Under the pieces are notes generated by a model. That model saw nothing but the letters and a program-made list of their open reading frames with translations. It made no database searches and was not told where the DNA came from. Source: Fibrobacter succinogenes (GTDB lineage: Bacteria; Fibrobacterota; Fibrobacteria; Fibrobacterales; Fibrobacteraceae). From it: DNA of 64,000 bases. Below are positions 44,072 to 52,829 of the stretch, piece after piece (positions within the stretch are counted from its first letter, which is position 1; every line of letters begins with the position of its first letter). The translations under genes were made by a program, and so were the position numbers. The stretch covers positions 124,001 to 188,000 of the forward strand of contig CACYRP010000003.1 in NCBI GenBank assembly GCA_902776765.1. The letters are read 5' to 3'.

Positions 44072-44115
44072 AAAAAATTAGCTACTAACCAAACGCTAAT
44101 AGCTAATGACTATTG

Positions 44116-44150
44116 ACTAGTAACTAGTAACTAGTAACTAGTTACTAGAT
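44116..44150. repeat. Tandem 7-base repeat
   Basis: Five units of ACTAGTA or close variants in a row, between the small membrane protein and the end of the TSP3/OmpA gene. Similar TAGTAGACAG and ACTAACCACT runs occur at 5636-5655 and 61083-61105. Confidence 0.7.
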
Positions 44151-44152
44151 AC

Positions 44153-46282
44153 TTACTCTTTCATAAAATTGTGCGGAATCAGTCGAACTCCAACGGGGTT
44201 CAGCTTTGAATGCCCTCGTACATTGGACGGCAAGTGCAAACCGTAGCCCGTTGCTTTAAGGCGCTCTTCCTTGATTCCCTTGTTCACTAGAAAATCGTAG
44301 ATGACCGTTGCGCGAGCTTCAGAAAGGGATTGCGGAACCATCGCTTCCCCTTGCTTTACGCTGCACTGGATTTCAAGGGCGATTTTTTTGTTGTGTCGCA
44401 TAATTGAGACTACATCGCTAAATGCTGTATAAGCAGAATTTAGCGGCTTGTCCGTTCCCTTATGGAATTGTATTCGCCTTGCAATTTTGTCGAGGTTTTG
44501 CTTTTCACGAATCGGGCATCCATTGGCATCAACTTCTGTACCGTCGAGCGTGTTGGGGCAGTTGTCGAGGTAATCGAAAACGCCGTCTCGGTCAGAATCT
44601 ATGGGGCAACCTTCATTGTCTACGGGCGCATTTTCGGGCGTGTCGGGGCATTTATCGTTTTCGTTATAAACGCCGTCGTGGTCAAAGTCTAGGCGGCAAC
44701 CCAGGCTATCCACCTTCATTCCTTTTTCCGTATTTTCACATCGGTCTCTGTAGTCCGGCACGCCGTCTTCGTCTGAGTCGATGGGGCATCCGTACATGTT
44801 CACAATTTCTTTTTCAAAACTGTTCGGGCACTTGTCCCATTCATCGGGAACGCCATCGTTGTCTCTATCCAAGAAACATCCGTACTTGTTCACATTGAGC
44901 CCTGCCGGTGTGTTGGGGCAAGAATCGAGCACGTTTGGAACACCGTCTTCGTCATCGTCGCGAACACAGCCGTTTTCGTTAACGTCTTCGCCAGCTTCGG
45001 AACGCGGGCACTTGTCTAGTTCGTCTGGAATGCCGTCTTTGTCTGCATCGCGAATACAACCAAATTCATCAACTGGATATCCTTGCTTTGTTTCGGGGCA
45101 ACTGTCCTTGTAGTCTGGAACGCCGTCTTCATCGTGGTCGAACGGGCATCCGTGACCGTCGATGAGCACTTCTTCGGGCGTGTCGGGGCACAAGTCCAGA
45201 TCGTCTGCAATGCCGTCATTGTCTTGGTCGGGAGCGCAACGGTATTTTCTTTCTTTTAAGGACAGGCCGGACTTGGGGCACGAGTTCATGCGCTCCTTGT
45301 AATCTTCAATCCTGCCACTGAGGTCAAACGTGCGGCTGAACTTGATAGAGGCGGCAATGGGCGGGCTTCCAGGAACGGTGTAGGAATAGTGGTGCCCCTT
45401 GTTTTTAACCGTGATAGCATGCCCACGGCTCACTTTACGCGTTCTAAACAGGTCCATGCCAAGGTCGGCGTTAATCGAAAGCGTCGTGAATTTCGGGAGC
45501 CTGACTTTTAAACCTGGTGAAAATCTCAGTTGATCGTTCATGAACCCACGTAAAATATCCTTGGAGCGGATCCATGTTTCTCCAGAAAGTTCTAGGACTA
45601 GCGAAACCCATTCATAAGGGAATAGGTTAAAACCGGTACCATAGACAAAGATGTTTTCGTCATTTCCAAAATTTCTCAAGACACCCGCATAGTTGTTCCA
45701 GTTCACGTTCCTGTGGATGTTCATGGTCAAATAGAGTGTTCCGGCCATGGAAAAGTCCGCCGAAGAATAGGAATGCGTGAGGTCGCCTTTATGGATATAC
45801 CAAAGGTGCCTTGGGCGTAACCCTTTCTCGTTTGTCCCGCTCGGAATAAACACTTCGAGTGCTGCGGCGATGTTAAAAAGGTCTCTCAAGGACTGGTTCG
45901 GAAGTTGAGCCTTGACCATAAGTCCGAGGTCGCCAAAACCCAAGCCTTTGAGTCTAGTTCCGCCAGCATCTCCATCGTAGTGGAAATTGATGTTGAGCCC
46001 GACTTCAAGGTAATCAAGAACACCGTAGCCGATATACCCCAGAACCGTGTTCGATGGGGACTTGGTCAGTTGCCTTTGATTGCCTGATTCATCGACAATG
46101 TATCCTTCGAGGCTGGCCGGTTTGTTGCTGCTAGCCATCTCGAATCCGCCCATGATAAACAGGTCGCCCGGACTGAGCGTGCGAGCTCCAGGAACGTGGA
46201 TTCCGCTAGAGTTTATGGAAAATCCTGACTGCGCAAACGCAAAAACGGCGCAAACGAGAAGTGTTAATAGAAAATGTTTCAT
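44153..46282 (-). CDS. Outer-membrane porin-like protein with thrombospondin type 3 repeats and OmpA-like end
   Basis: A 709-residue protein. I use Met at 46282, which begins a good signal peptide (MKHFLLTLLVCAVFAFA); an ATG seven codons earlier is possible. Residues to about 320 look like a beta-barrel. About eight calcium-binding TSP3 repeats follow, each with D-x-D-x-D-G-(V/I)-x-D and a CP pair (DQDNDGIADDLDLCPDTP, DSDRDGVFDYLDNCPNTL). The C-terminal OmpA-like domain (LSEARATVIYDFLVNKGI) is diverged: the NRRVEI-type motif reads NPVGVRLIP, so peptidoglycan binding may be weak. Such proteins link the outer membrane to the cell wall. Confidence 0.85.
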   Translation of the reverse strand: MKHFLLTLLVCAVFAFAQSGFSINSSGIHVPGARTLSPGDLFIMGGFEMASSNKPASLEGYIVDESGNQRQLTKSPSNTVLGYIGYGVLDYLEVGLNINFHYDGDAGGTRLKGLGFGDLGLMVKAQLPNQSLRDLFNIAAALEVFIPSGTNEKGLRPRHLWYIHKGDLTHSYSSADFSMAGTLYLTMNIHRNVNWNNYAGVLRNFGNDENIFVYGTGFNLFPYEWVSLVLELSGETWIRSKDILRGFMNDQLRFSPGLKVRLPKFTTLSINADLGMDLFRTRKVSRGHAITVKNKGHHYSYTVPGSPPIAASIKFSRTFDLSGRIEDYKERMNSCPKSGLSLKERKYRCAPDQDNDGIADDLDLCPDTPEEVLIDGHGCPFDHDEDGVPDYKDSCPETKQGYPVDEFGCIRDADKDGIPDELDKCPRSEAGEDVNENGCVRDDDEDGVPNVLDSCPNTPAGLNVNKYGCFLDRDNDGVPDEWDKCPNSFEKEIVNMYGCPIDSDEDGVPDYRDRCENTEKGMKVDSLGCRLDFDHDGVYNENDKCPDTPENAPVDNEGCPIDSDRDGVFDYLDNCPNTLDGTEVDANGCPIREKQNLDKIARRIQFHKGTDKPLNSAYTAFSDVVSIMRHNKKIALEIQCSVKQGEAMVPQSLSEARATVIYDFLVNKGIKEERLKATGYGLHLPSNVRGHSKLNPVGVRLIPHNFMKE

Positions 46283-46336
46283 TTTTATAAAGAATTTAGA
46301 CATTTTTTTTGATTAACTGTTTGCATTTAAAAAATT

Positions 46337-46534
46337 ATGTATATATTTGACTTCCGAAGTGAGAAACAAGAACTCCGCAAACAAATTGCCATCATGGCAT
46401 CGAAAGTCGCAAAGGGCGTACAAGGTCAACAGGGTTATTATAATCCTGCAAATTGTAGCGGCATTTGCGATGTGTGGGGTTATTCTATACGGCATGAACA
46501 AATTGATGTAAAAACCGGAGGAATGCTTATATGA
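46337..46534 (+). CDS. Small hypothetical protein coupled to the acidic ORF
   Basis: A possible 65-residue protein with no known domain; it ends SGICDVWGYSIRHEQIDVKT and a few more residues. Its stop overlaps the next start (ATGA). No ribosome site is visible before 46337, and an internal ATG at 46394 could be the start. Support comes mainly from the overlap and the lack of any competing gene. Confidence 0.45.
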   Translation: MYIFDFRSEKQELRKQIAIMASKVAKGVQGQQGYYNPANCSGICDVWGYSIRHEQIDVKTGGMLI

Positions 46535-46746
46535 ATAAGGCTTACTATTGTGGTCGTCGTCCTAAGAGTGATGCGTTCGATGATACTCCCGATCCATCTT
46601 ATTTGGGCGAAGAAGATGATTTGATCAAGGAAGAAGAAGAACCGCAAGAAGAAGAAGTTGACGAAGAAGTTGATTTTGACAAGCCATCCTTTGGCCGTAA
46701 CCCCATTTGGTCCGATTACGGCGAGGACATGGATTTCGACCAGTGA
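46531..46746 (+). CDS. Small acidic protein upstream of lytic transglycosylase
   Basis: A 71-residue, very acidic protein (EEDDLIKEEEEPQEEEVDEE) with no signal peptide. GGAGG lies 9 bases before the ATG. Its stop overlaps the GTG start of the transglycosylase gene by four bases, so the pair is probably translationally coupled. Function unknown; a regulator or chaperone of the enzyme is only a guess. Confidence 0.62.
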   Translation: MNKAYYCGRRPKSDAFDDTPDPSYLGEEDDLIKEEEEPQEEEVDEEVDFDKPSFGRNPIWSDYGEDMDFDQ

Positions 46747-49106
46747 TTTGGTCGAAGACATTTCTTAGACTCGGTATTGCATTTGTTATCCTAATGTTGA
46801 ACGCCTGCGCATCCAAGCAGGCGAATGTTGCCGCGTCACCACAGGGGAGGCCTGTTCCGTCGGAAAAGGTCAGTATTGATGTTCCCGGAACTGATCCTGG
46901 GAAAGAAATTGTTGGGGATTCTACAAGGCCCTCTTGGGTCTATTACCAGTATGGTCTTCAGGCCATCGACAATCACGAATGGGCGGTTTCTAAGCACTAT
47001 CTCGAAGAATCGCTCCGTTTGCTCGTGACCGAAAAATACGACCCGGCAAAGAGTCGTCTAACGCGTTCCGAAGACTCTATTTATAAAATGCAGATGCCTG
47101 TGCGGATTGTTCAGGCGTTAGAAGATGTCTACCCGAACCTTTCTGAGCAAGAAGGGGATGATTCGACTTATGTCGACAGCCTATCGATTGATGGCGTGGA
47201 CGCTTACGACGAAAATGCGGCCGACAGTGCCTCGATCCGTGTGATTGAAAACTTCTTGGATACCGTTGATGCCGGGCGGTTCTCGCTCCCGATTCGCTTT
47301 AACGAGCGCGTCATGCAGGAAATCTATTACATGACGACGACGGCGCGTGGCTTTATTACAAGGTCGCTTTCGCGTAAAACGGCTTACGATTCCTTGATTT
47401 ATACAAAGCTTGCGCAAAAGCGCATGCCGCGAGACCTTATTTACTTGGCGTTGGTTGAATCCGGCTTTAACGTAAAGGCTTATAGCCGTGCAAAAGCTGC
47501 GGGCATGTGGCAGTTTATCCCCGAAACGGGTATCCGCTATGGGCTGGATGTCGATTTTTGGGTCGATATGCGACGCAATCCAGAACTGGCGACCGATGCT
47601 GCTTTGAGTTACCTCTCGGCCTTGTACGCTGAATTTGGCGATTGGCTTTTGTCGATGGCGGCTTATAACTGCGGTGAAGGCCGAATCCGCCGATTGATTC
47701 GCGAGAAAAAGGCTGATTCTACATGGGGTGATCGTCCAGTAACGTATTGGGACTTGCAACTCCCGCAAGAAACCATGCATTATGTGCCACGAATCCTTGC
47801 GGCGATGGTGATTGGGCATTTTCCGGACCATTATGATGTGGCGATAACTAAGCGCCATTTGCCGGCATTCGATACCGTAACCGTCTATGATTCGTTCTCT
47901 CTCGATGAAATTGCGAAGTTCCTAAAAGTCCCCGAAGATACGCTCCGTACGCTGAACATGGAACTCACCATGTGGTGTACGCCGCCGAATCGCGATGCCT
48001 ATTTGCTCCGGTTGCCGTATGGAACGCGCTCTTCGTTCGTCCAGAATTACGACCGTATGGAAAAGAACGGATTTTCGAGCTGGAGACAGCACAAAGTCCG
48101 CAAAGGGGAGTCGCTTGGAAATATCGCCCAGCAATATGGCGTCCGTGTGACTGAAATTCAACGTGCGAACGAGATGAAGAAAAATGCAAGGCTTAAGGTA
48201 GGCCGTACGCTGTTAATTCCGGTAAAGGTTGCCCCGCGCCGATCTACAGGCAAAAAGCCCTCGAAAGTGCGCACTTACATCGTTCAACTTGGGGATAATT
48301 TGGCCTCCATTTCGCGTCGTTTTGGCGTTTCTCAGGAATCTTTGCGCATTTGGAACAACATTGAGCCTGGGTATAACGTTAAAAAAGGCGATACTATTTA
48401 CGTTTCTAAGCCAGACCTTAAACCGACTAGCTTTGTTCAACAGCGTGTTGCGCTTAAGAAAGGTGAAAAGTACATTGTCAAGGCCGGCGATACTTATGCT
48501 CTTATCGCCAAACAGTATAAAGTTCCTGTATTCCTCTTGTTGCAGGCCAATAGCGGCTTTACCAAGCGCTTGACCATTGGCGATTCCCTTTCTATCCCGG
48601 CTTATGTTCGTCCGCCGCGCAAAATGTCCAAGGCGACTGATGACGAAATTCCGGTTATAGAAGTGTCTAAGGGCGTAGATTCTTCCGATAAAAAGTCGAA
48701 TAAGTCTAAAAAGACTGAAGAACCGGAGTCTTCTAAAAATTCCAAGAAACAGCCCGTCAGTACGACCATTATCTATACGGTTGAGCCGGGTGACAACTTG
48801 TATGCTATATCGAGAAAGTATTCAACGACGGTGAGCGCCATCCGTGAAATGAACGATATGGGCAATTCTTCGAACATCAAGGTAGGGCAAAAGCTCAAAA
48901 TTCCAGGGGAAGCGACTCCGGCTCCGGGTGGACCGAAGGTCGAAGAAATTATTCATGTTGTCAAAAGGGGCGAGGGCCTTTGGGATATTTCCCGCCAATA
49001 CGGCGTGACAATAGAAGATATTGTGAAGTGGAACAATCTTAAAGACACAAAAATCAAGATCAACGAGAAGCTAAAAATCAGGACAACAAAGAAAATCAGG
49101 AAATAG
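46743..49106 (+). CDS. Lipoprotein lytic transglycosylase (MltD-like) with five LysM domains
   Basis: A 787-residue protein starting at GTG 46743 in a GTGA overlap; this start gives the lipoprotein signal LGIAFVILMLNACASKQ. The SLT domain holds the catalytic Glu in YLALVESGFN, with SRAKAAGMWQFIPETG and AAYNCGEGRIRR. Five LysM domains follow (starting HKVRKGESL, TYIVQLGDN, KYIVKAGDT, IYTVEPGDN and IHVVKRGEG) and bind glycan strands. MltD usually has two or three LysM domains, so five is many. The enzyme cleaves peptidoglycan to anhydromuropeptides at the outer membrane. Confidence 0.93.
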   Translation: MIWSKTFLRLGIAFVILMLNACASKQANVAASPQGRPVPSEKVSIDVPGTDPGKEIVGDSTRPSWVYYQYGLQAIDNHEWAVSKHYLEESLRLLVTEKYDPAKSRLTRSEDSIYKMQMPVRIVQALEDVYPNLSEQEGDDSTYVDSLSIDGVDAYDENAADSASIRVIENFLDTVDAGRFSLPIRFNERVMQEIYYMTTTARGFITRSLSRKTAYDSLIYTKLAQKRMPRDLIYLALVESGFNVKAYSRAKAAGMWQFIPETGIRYGLDVDFWVDMRRNPELATDAALSYLSALYAEFGDWLLSMAAYNCGEGRIRRLIREKKADSTWGDRPVTYWDLQLPQETMHYVPRILAAMVIGHFPDHYDVAITKRHLPAFDTVTVYDSFSLDEIAKFLKVPEDTLRTLNMELTMWCTPPNRDAYLLRLPYGTRSSFVQNYDRMEKNGFSSWRQHKVRKGESLGNIAQQYGVRVTEIQRANEMKKNARLKVGRTLLIPVKVAPRRSTGKKPSKVRTYIVQLGDNLASISRRFGVSQESLRIWNNIEPGYNVKKGDTIYVSKPDLKPTSFVQQRVALKKGEKYIVKAGDTYALIAKQYKVPVFLLLQANSGFTKRLTIGDSLSIPAYVRPPRKMSKATDDEIPVIEVSKGVDSSDKKSNKSKKTEEPESSKNSKKQPVSTTIIYTVEPGDNLYAISRKYSTTVSAIREMNDMGNSSNIKVGQKLKIPGEATPAPGGPKVEEIIHVVKRGEGLWDISRQYGVTIEDIVKWNNLKDTKIKINEKLKIRTTKKIRK

Positions 49107-49212
49107 AGGTTTATATTCAATAAAAAAAGTGTAAATTCGTGTTTTTTTTGTTATAAATTGAAAAAAATAGTGTAGTTTTAACTTGAAAAATCAAAAATCA
49201 TTGGAGTATAAT

Positions 49213-49953
49213 ATGAAAAAGAAACTCTTGGCTCTCTGTGCTGCTGGTCTCATTTTTTCCTTGACCGGTTGTGAAGAAACCATGGACCCGAACGATCCGC
49301 AGTCTGTTCGTAGATATTTGACGAAAAAGCAAATCGGTTTCACGCCGAACCAGTTCGTCTCTTATGCCGTCAATAGCGATACCGCCAAGATGACACTTTT
49401 CCTCCAGGCTTCTTTCGAAATCGACCAGCCGGCAGACAACGGTAACAACGCTGTCGCCATTGCTGCCAACAAGGGCAACATGATGGTGCTCAACTATTTG
49501 TTCGACCATGGCGCAAAGGCCGATGTTCGCAATGGTAATGGTGAACCGGTTATTGACAATGCTGTCATGATGGGCAACAAGGAAGTTGTCGTTCGCATTT
49601 TACAGCAACTCAAGAAAGAAAACGTAGACCCGCAGACTTTGGCCTCGGCTGTGCATATTGCCGCCAAGACCGGTAAGGCCGACATGCTCGAAGTGCTTGC
49701 TAACGCAGGTGCTCCGCTCGAAGCTCGCAGCCCGGATGGCTATATGCCGATTCATTGGGCTGTCAAGTCTGGCAACTACGATGCTATGATGTTCCTCATT
49801 GGCAAGGGTGTTGATATTAATGCCAAGTGTGGTCAGGGCTATTCTGTGCTCGACTGGGCAACGAACGAAGGCTATACTCGCTTGATCAACGCTTTGAAGA
49901 AGAAGGGCGCAAAGCTCACTCCAAAGTATAAGCTTGACTCTCGTGGTAGATAA
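49213..49953 (+). CDS. Ankyrin-repeat lipoprotein
   Basis: A 246-residue protein. ATG 49213 is chosen because TTGGAG lies 6 bases upstream and the signal ends in LTGCEET. Residues about 70-240 contain four to five ankyrin repeats (NAVAIAANKGNMMVLNYLFD, VIDNAVMMGNKEVVVRIL, SAVHIAAKTGKADMLEVLA, YMPIHWAVKSGNYDAMMFLI). It is a periplasmic protein-protein interaction protein with unknown partners. Confidence 0.87.
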   Translation: MKKKLLALCAAGLIFSLTGCEETMDPNDPQSVRRYLTKKQIGFTPNQFVSYAVNSDTAKMTLFLQASFEIDQPADNGNNAVAIAANKGNMMVLNYLFDHGAKADVRNGNGEPVIDNAVMMGNKEVVVRILQQLKKENVDPQTLASAVHIAAKTGKADMLEVLANAGAPLEARSPDGYMPIHWAVKSGNYDAMMFLIGKGVDINAKCGQGYSVLDWATNEGYTRLINALKKKGAKLTPKYKLDSRGR

Positions 49954-49997
49954 TTAGTTTGCTTTTTAACACGACATCCCTGCTTTTTTAGCATGTC

Positions 49998-50026
49998 ATC
50001 CCGGCCTCCAAGCCGGGATCTTTTTT
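49998..50026 (+). terminator. Terminator of the ankyrin lipoprotein gene
   Basis: ATCCCGGC and GCCGGGAT around CTCCAA, then C and six T. Same core as at 34110. Confidence 0.85.
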
Positions 50027-50035
50027 CACCTTGTC

Positions 50036-50069
50036 ATGCCCGCCTCTGAGCGGGCATCTCCTTTTTTTT
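50036..50069 (+). terminator. Second, tandem terminator hairpin
   Basis: ATGCCCGC and GCGGGCAT around CTCTGA, then CTCC and eight T. It sits 10 bases after the first and about 50 before dapB. Confidence 0.78.
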
Positions 50070-50117
50070 GTGTGTAAATTACTATCTTATTCATCGGAAA
50101 AAACAACAGGAGATTTT

Positions 50118-50948
50118 ATGTCCGTTCAAGTGATGGTTAATGGTATTCCGGGAAGCATGGGCCGTATTGTGGCCGAAACATGCGTGGCCCGCGGTTTGGA
50201 ACTTGTCCCGTATTCTTTGACGGGTGAAATTATTGTCGAAAACGAAGCCGAAGTTGCAGGCCAGACGATTCAGCTCTTGAAGCCGAGTAACCGCGAAGCC
50301 CGCATTGGCGAAGTGCTTGCGAAGTATCCGAACATGATTTGCATTGACTACACGCACCCGAGCGCCGTGAACGATAACGCCGCCTTCTACGTGAACCACA
50401 AAATTCCGTTTGTAATGGGCACCACTGGCGGTGACCGCGAAGCTCTCGCCAAACTCGTTGCCGATGCCAACCACCCGAGCGTCATCGCTCCGAACATGGC
50501 TAAGCAGATTGTCGCATTCCAGATGATGATTGAATACCTCGCCAAGGAATTCCCGACGGCATTTAATGGCTACAAGCTCTCTGTCGTCGAAAGCCACCAG
50601 AAGACTAAGGCCGATACGAGCGGTACCGCCCGCGCTGTGGTGGGTGACTTCCAGAAGATGGGTTTTGACTTTTCTGTTGACGATATCGAAAAAGTCCGCA
50701 ACGAGAAGGAACAGATGGAACGCATGCATGTGCCCGAAGAATACCTTGGTGGCCACGCATTCCACACCTACAGCCTCGACAGCGAAGACGGCACTGTGCA
50801 CTTTGAATTCCAGCACAATGTGTGTGGCCGTAAGATTTACGCCGAAGGCACTGTCGATGCCGTGAATTTCCTCGCATGCCACATAGCGAACGGCACCGCC
50901 AAGCCCTTCAACATGATGGACGTTTTGCGCTCTGGAAAAATGAGGTAG
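50118..50948 (+). CDS. dapB: Dihydrodipicolinate reductase, plant-type DapB
   Basis: A 276-residue enzyme that reduces dihydrodipicolinate in lysine and diaminopimelate synthesis. The nucleotide loop is VNGIPGSMGR, FVMGTTGGDR is the second conserved block, and the catalytic block reads ESHQKTKADTSGTARAV. The ESHQ form, in place of EAHHRHKVDAPSGTA in E. coli, is the plant-type variant. ATG 50118 has AGGAG 5 bases upstream. No other dap gene is nearby. Confidence 0.9.
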   Translation: MSVQVMVNGIPGSMGRIVAETCVARGLELVPYSLTGEIIVENEAEVAGQTIQLLKPSNREARIGEVLAKYPNMICIDYTHPSAVNDNAAFYVNHKIPFVMGTTGGDREALAKLVADANHPSVIAPNMAKQIVAFQMMIEYLAKEFPTAFNGYKLSVVESHQKTKADTSGTARAVVGDFQKMGFDFSVDDIEKVRNEKEQMERMHVPEEYLGGHAFHTYSLDSEDGTVHFEFQHNVCGRKIYAEGTVDAVNFLACHIANGTAKPFNMMDVLRSGKMR

Positions 50949-50952
50949 AGTT

Positions 50953-51000
50953 AGACGAAAGAACGCTTCACTTCGTTCGCTATAGACGATAGACGAAAGG
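50953..51000. repeat. 48-base dispersed repeat, copy 2
   Basis: Identical to 5688-5735 over the first 13 and last 22 bases. The 13-base centre differs but again makes a hairpin (GAACG and CGTTC). It is followed at 51081-51133 by TCGTCT/TTTCGTC units in the opposite sense, giving the 50952-51134 block inverted ends (TTAGACGAAAG and CTTTCGTCTAA). Confidence 0.7.
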
Positions 51001-51080
51001 ATTTAAAAAGAAATATTTTTGAAGAAAGGAGTACTGTTTTGCTTTATTCAATAAATATTTGTTCTTATCATAATGCATCT

Positions 51081-51133
51081 CTCGTCTATCTTCAACGTCT
51101 ATCTATCGTCTATCGTCTTTCGTCTTTCGTCTA
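51081..51133. repeat. TCGTCT-unit repeat before the permease start
   Basis: Seven or eight TCGTCT/ACGTCT units ending CTTTCGTCTAAAT directly in front of the permease ATG. They are inverted relative to the 48-base repeat and may obscure the ribosome site; none is visible. Confidence 0.65.
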
Positions 51134-51136
51134 AAT

Positions 51137-52153
51137 ATGCGTTCCTATATCCTTCGTCGTTTGTTGCTGATGATTCCGACTCTTATCGGGATTTCATTGG
51201 TGTGCTTTATCTTGATCCAGCTCTTGCCCGGCGGCCCCGTGGAGGAGTTGATTTCTCGTGCGCAGCAGGCGGCATCGATGAAGGGTGGGGTAGATGCATC
51301 CAAGGCTCTTTCGCCAGACCAAATTGCGCAAATCCAGGCGTACTTTGGCTTTGATCAGCCTGCTTGGAAACGCTATTTGACGTGGCTTTGGAACGTGCTG
51401 CATTTGAATCTTGGCGAAAGCTATACGTACGGGCTCCCCGTGTGGGATGTGATTGTTAGCCGTTTCCCGATTTCTTTGTTCTTTGGCGTAACGTCTTTCT
51501 TCTTGAGTTATCTTATCTGCATTCCGCTTGGCTTGTGGAAAGCCGTACACCACGGAAGCAAACTCGATTCCTTCACGAGCGGTCTTATTTTCTCAGGCTA
51601 CGTGATGCCGGGTTATGCGCTTGGCATTTTGCTCATCATCTTCTTGGCTGGCGGTTCGTACTTGGACATTTTCCCGCTAGGGGGCCTCACGAGCGATGAC
51701 TTTGAAGACTTTACGTTCTTCGGCAAAGTATTCGATCTTGCACAACATTTGGCGCTCCCGATTTTCTGCTATATGATTAGCGAATTTGCGTTCCTCACGT
51801 TCCTCATGAAGAACTCTGCGCTTGAGGAACTGGGCCGCGACTACATGCGCACCGCATTGGCCAAAGGCTTGGGCTTTAAGCAAGCGCTTGTTCGCCATGC
51901 ACTCCGCAATGCGCTTATCCCGATTGCTACGCGCCTCTCTGAAATTTGCACGCTCATGTTTGCGGGCGCACTCCTCATCGAAAAAGTTTTCGACATCGAT
52001 GGCATGGGTTTGTTGTATTACAATTCCATGGTCAACCGCGATTACAACGTGGTCATGGGAATCATCTTCCTCAGTAGCCTCATGGCGATGGTAGGCCGCC
52101 TCTTTAGCGATATACTTTATACGCTCGTCGATCCGAGAATCAAGTTCTCATAG
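51137..52153 (+). CDS. ABC transporter permease, YejB/OppB-like
   Basis: A 338-residue inner-membrane permease. The N-terminus (LRRLLLMIPTLIGISLVCFI then LIQLLPGGPVEE) is typical of YejB, the permease of the YejABEF peptide and microcin C importer. Six membrane helices and the EAA-type loop (LEELGRDYMRTALAKGLG) are present. Its partner permease, ATPase and binding protein genes are not adjacent: it stands alone between a repeat block and a terminator. A dipeptide or oligopeptide permease is the alternative. Confidence 0.83.
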   Translation: MRSYILRRLLLMIPTLIGISLVCFILIQLLPGGPVEELISRAQQAASMKGGVDASKALSPDQIAQIQAYFGFDQPAWKRYLTWLWNVLHLNLGESYTYGLPVWDVIVSRFPISLFFGVTSFFLSYLICIPLGLWKAVHHGSKLDSFTSGLIFSGYVMPGYALGILLIIFLAGGSYLDIFPLGGLTSDDFEDFTFFGKVFDLAQHLALPIFCYMISEFAFLTFLMKNSALEELGRDYMRTALAKGLGFKQALVRHALRNALIPIATRLSEICTLMFAGALLIEKVFDIDGMGLLYYNSMVNRDYNVVMGIIFLSSLMAMVGRLFSDILYTLVDPRIKFS

Positions 52154-52160
52154 ATGAAAC

Positions 52161-52191
52161 GCCGAGTGAGGAAATCTCATTCGGCTTTTTT
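52161..52191 (+). terminator. Terminator of the permease gene
   Basis: GCCGAGTGAG and CTCATTCGGC around GAAAT form a 10-base stem with one G-U pair, then six T. Confidence 0.87.
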
Positions 52192-52279
52192 AGTAACTAT
52201 AAGAATTCTTATTTTGCATGACCTGCAATTGCCGAATTATGTATTTTTCGGTAAGGAATGAATATTTTTAAGGCGTAAA

Positions 52280-52819
52280 ATGTCACCGATGGCGAAATAT
52301 TTCTTATTTCTACTTTTATTTGTTTTTAATGTCGCGGTATTTGCTGCCGACAGTTGCGCAACGATTGTAAATAACGTTCCAAGTAAATGGGATTCTGTCG
52401 AGCATGAATGGATGGCGGTGAACGGGAAATTGGTTGAACTTAGGGTGTTCAAGAACGTTCATGATTCCGATTATAGTGGGATTCCGGTCATAACGTTCAT
52501 CAAAAGAGATGTTGAAGAAGGGAGTAAAATCGTGATAGATTCTATAGTCTATCCGAATGGGGACTATATTGTGGAAGAGTCCAATTGGATGTTGAATATC
52601 ATAAGGCATAGGGATATAGAAGGCGTTCTTCAGTATACCATTTTTGAAGGGGATAAAATAGCCCAAATGTACGAGGTTGGCCAAAAGAAAGAAAAACTGT
52701 ACGAATCTGATGGAAGCCTTCATCCAATGTATCGCGAGGTTCGGGGGGATACAGCTTTCTGGAATCTTAATTATCGAGCGCCTGGATGCGGCTTCGGTCT
52801 AAATTTAGATGATGATTAG
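52280..52819 (+). CDS. Small secreted protein of unknown function
   Basis: A 179-residue protein with a signal peptide (MAKYFLFLLLFVFNVAVFA). The mature part has two Cys and repeated beta-like segments (GSKIVIDSIVYPNGDYIVEE, KIAQMYEVGQKKEKLYESDG) that faintly recall YwqK/MORN strands. I do not recognise it. It lies between two near-identical terminator hairpins. Met 52289 is an alternative start. Confidence 0.65.
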   Translation: MSPMAKYFLFLLLFVFNVAVFAADSCATIVNNVPSKWDSVEHEWMAVNGKLVELRVFKNVHDSDYSGIPVITFIKRDVEEGSKIVIDSIVYPNGDYIVEESNWMLNIIRHRDIEGVLQYTIFEGDKIAQMYEVGQKKEKLYESDGSLHPMYREVRGDTAFWNLNYRAPGCGFGLNLDDD

Positions 52820-52829
52820 CTAAAATGAA

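Noticed and set aside
44116..44150. Short tandem repeats as a CRISPR array
   Set aside because: The unit is 7 bases with no spacers and no cas genes are present.
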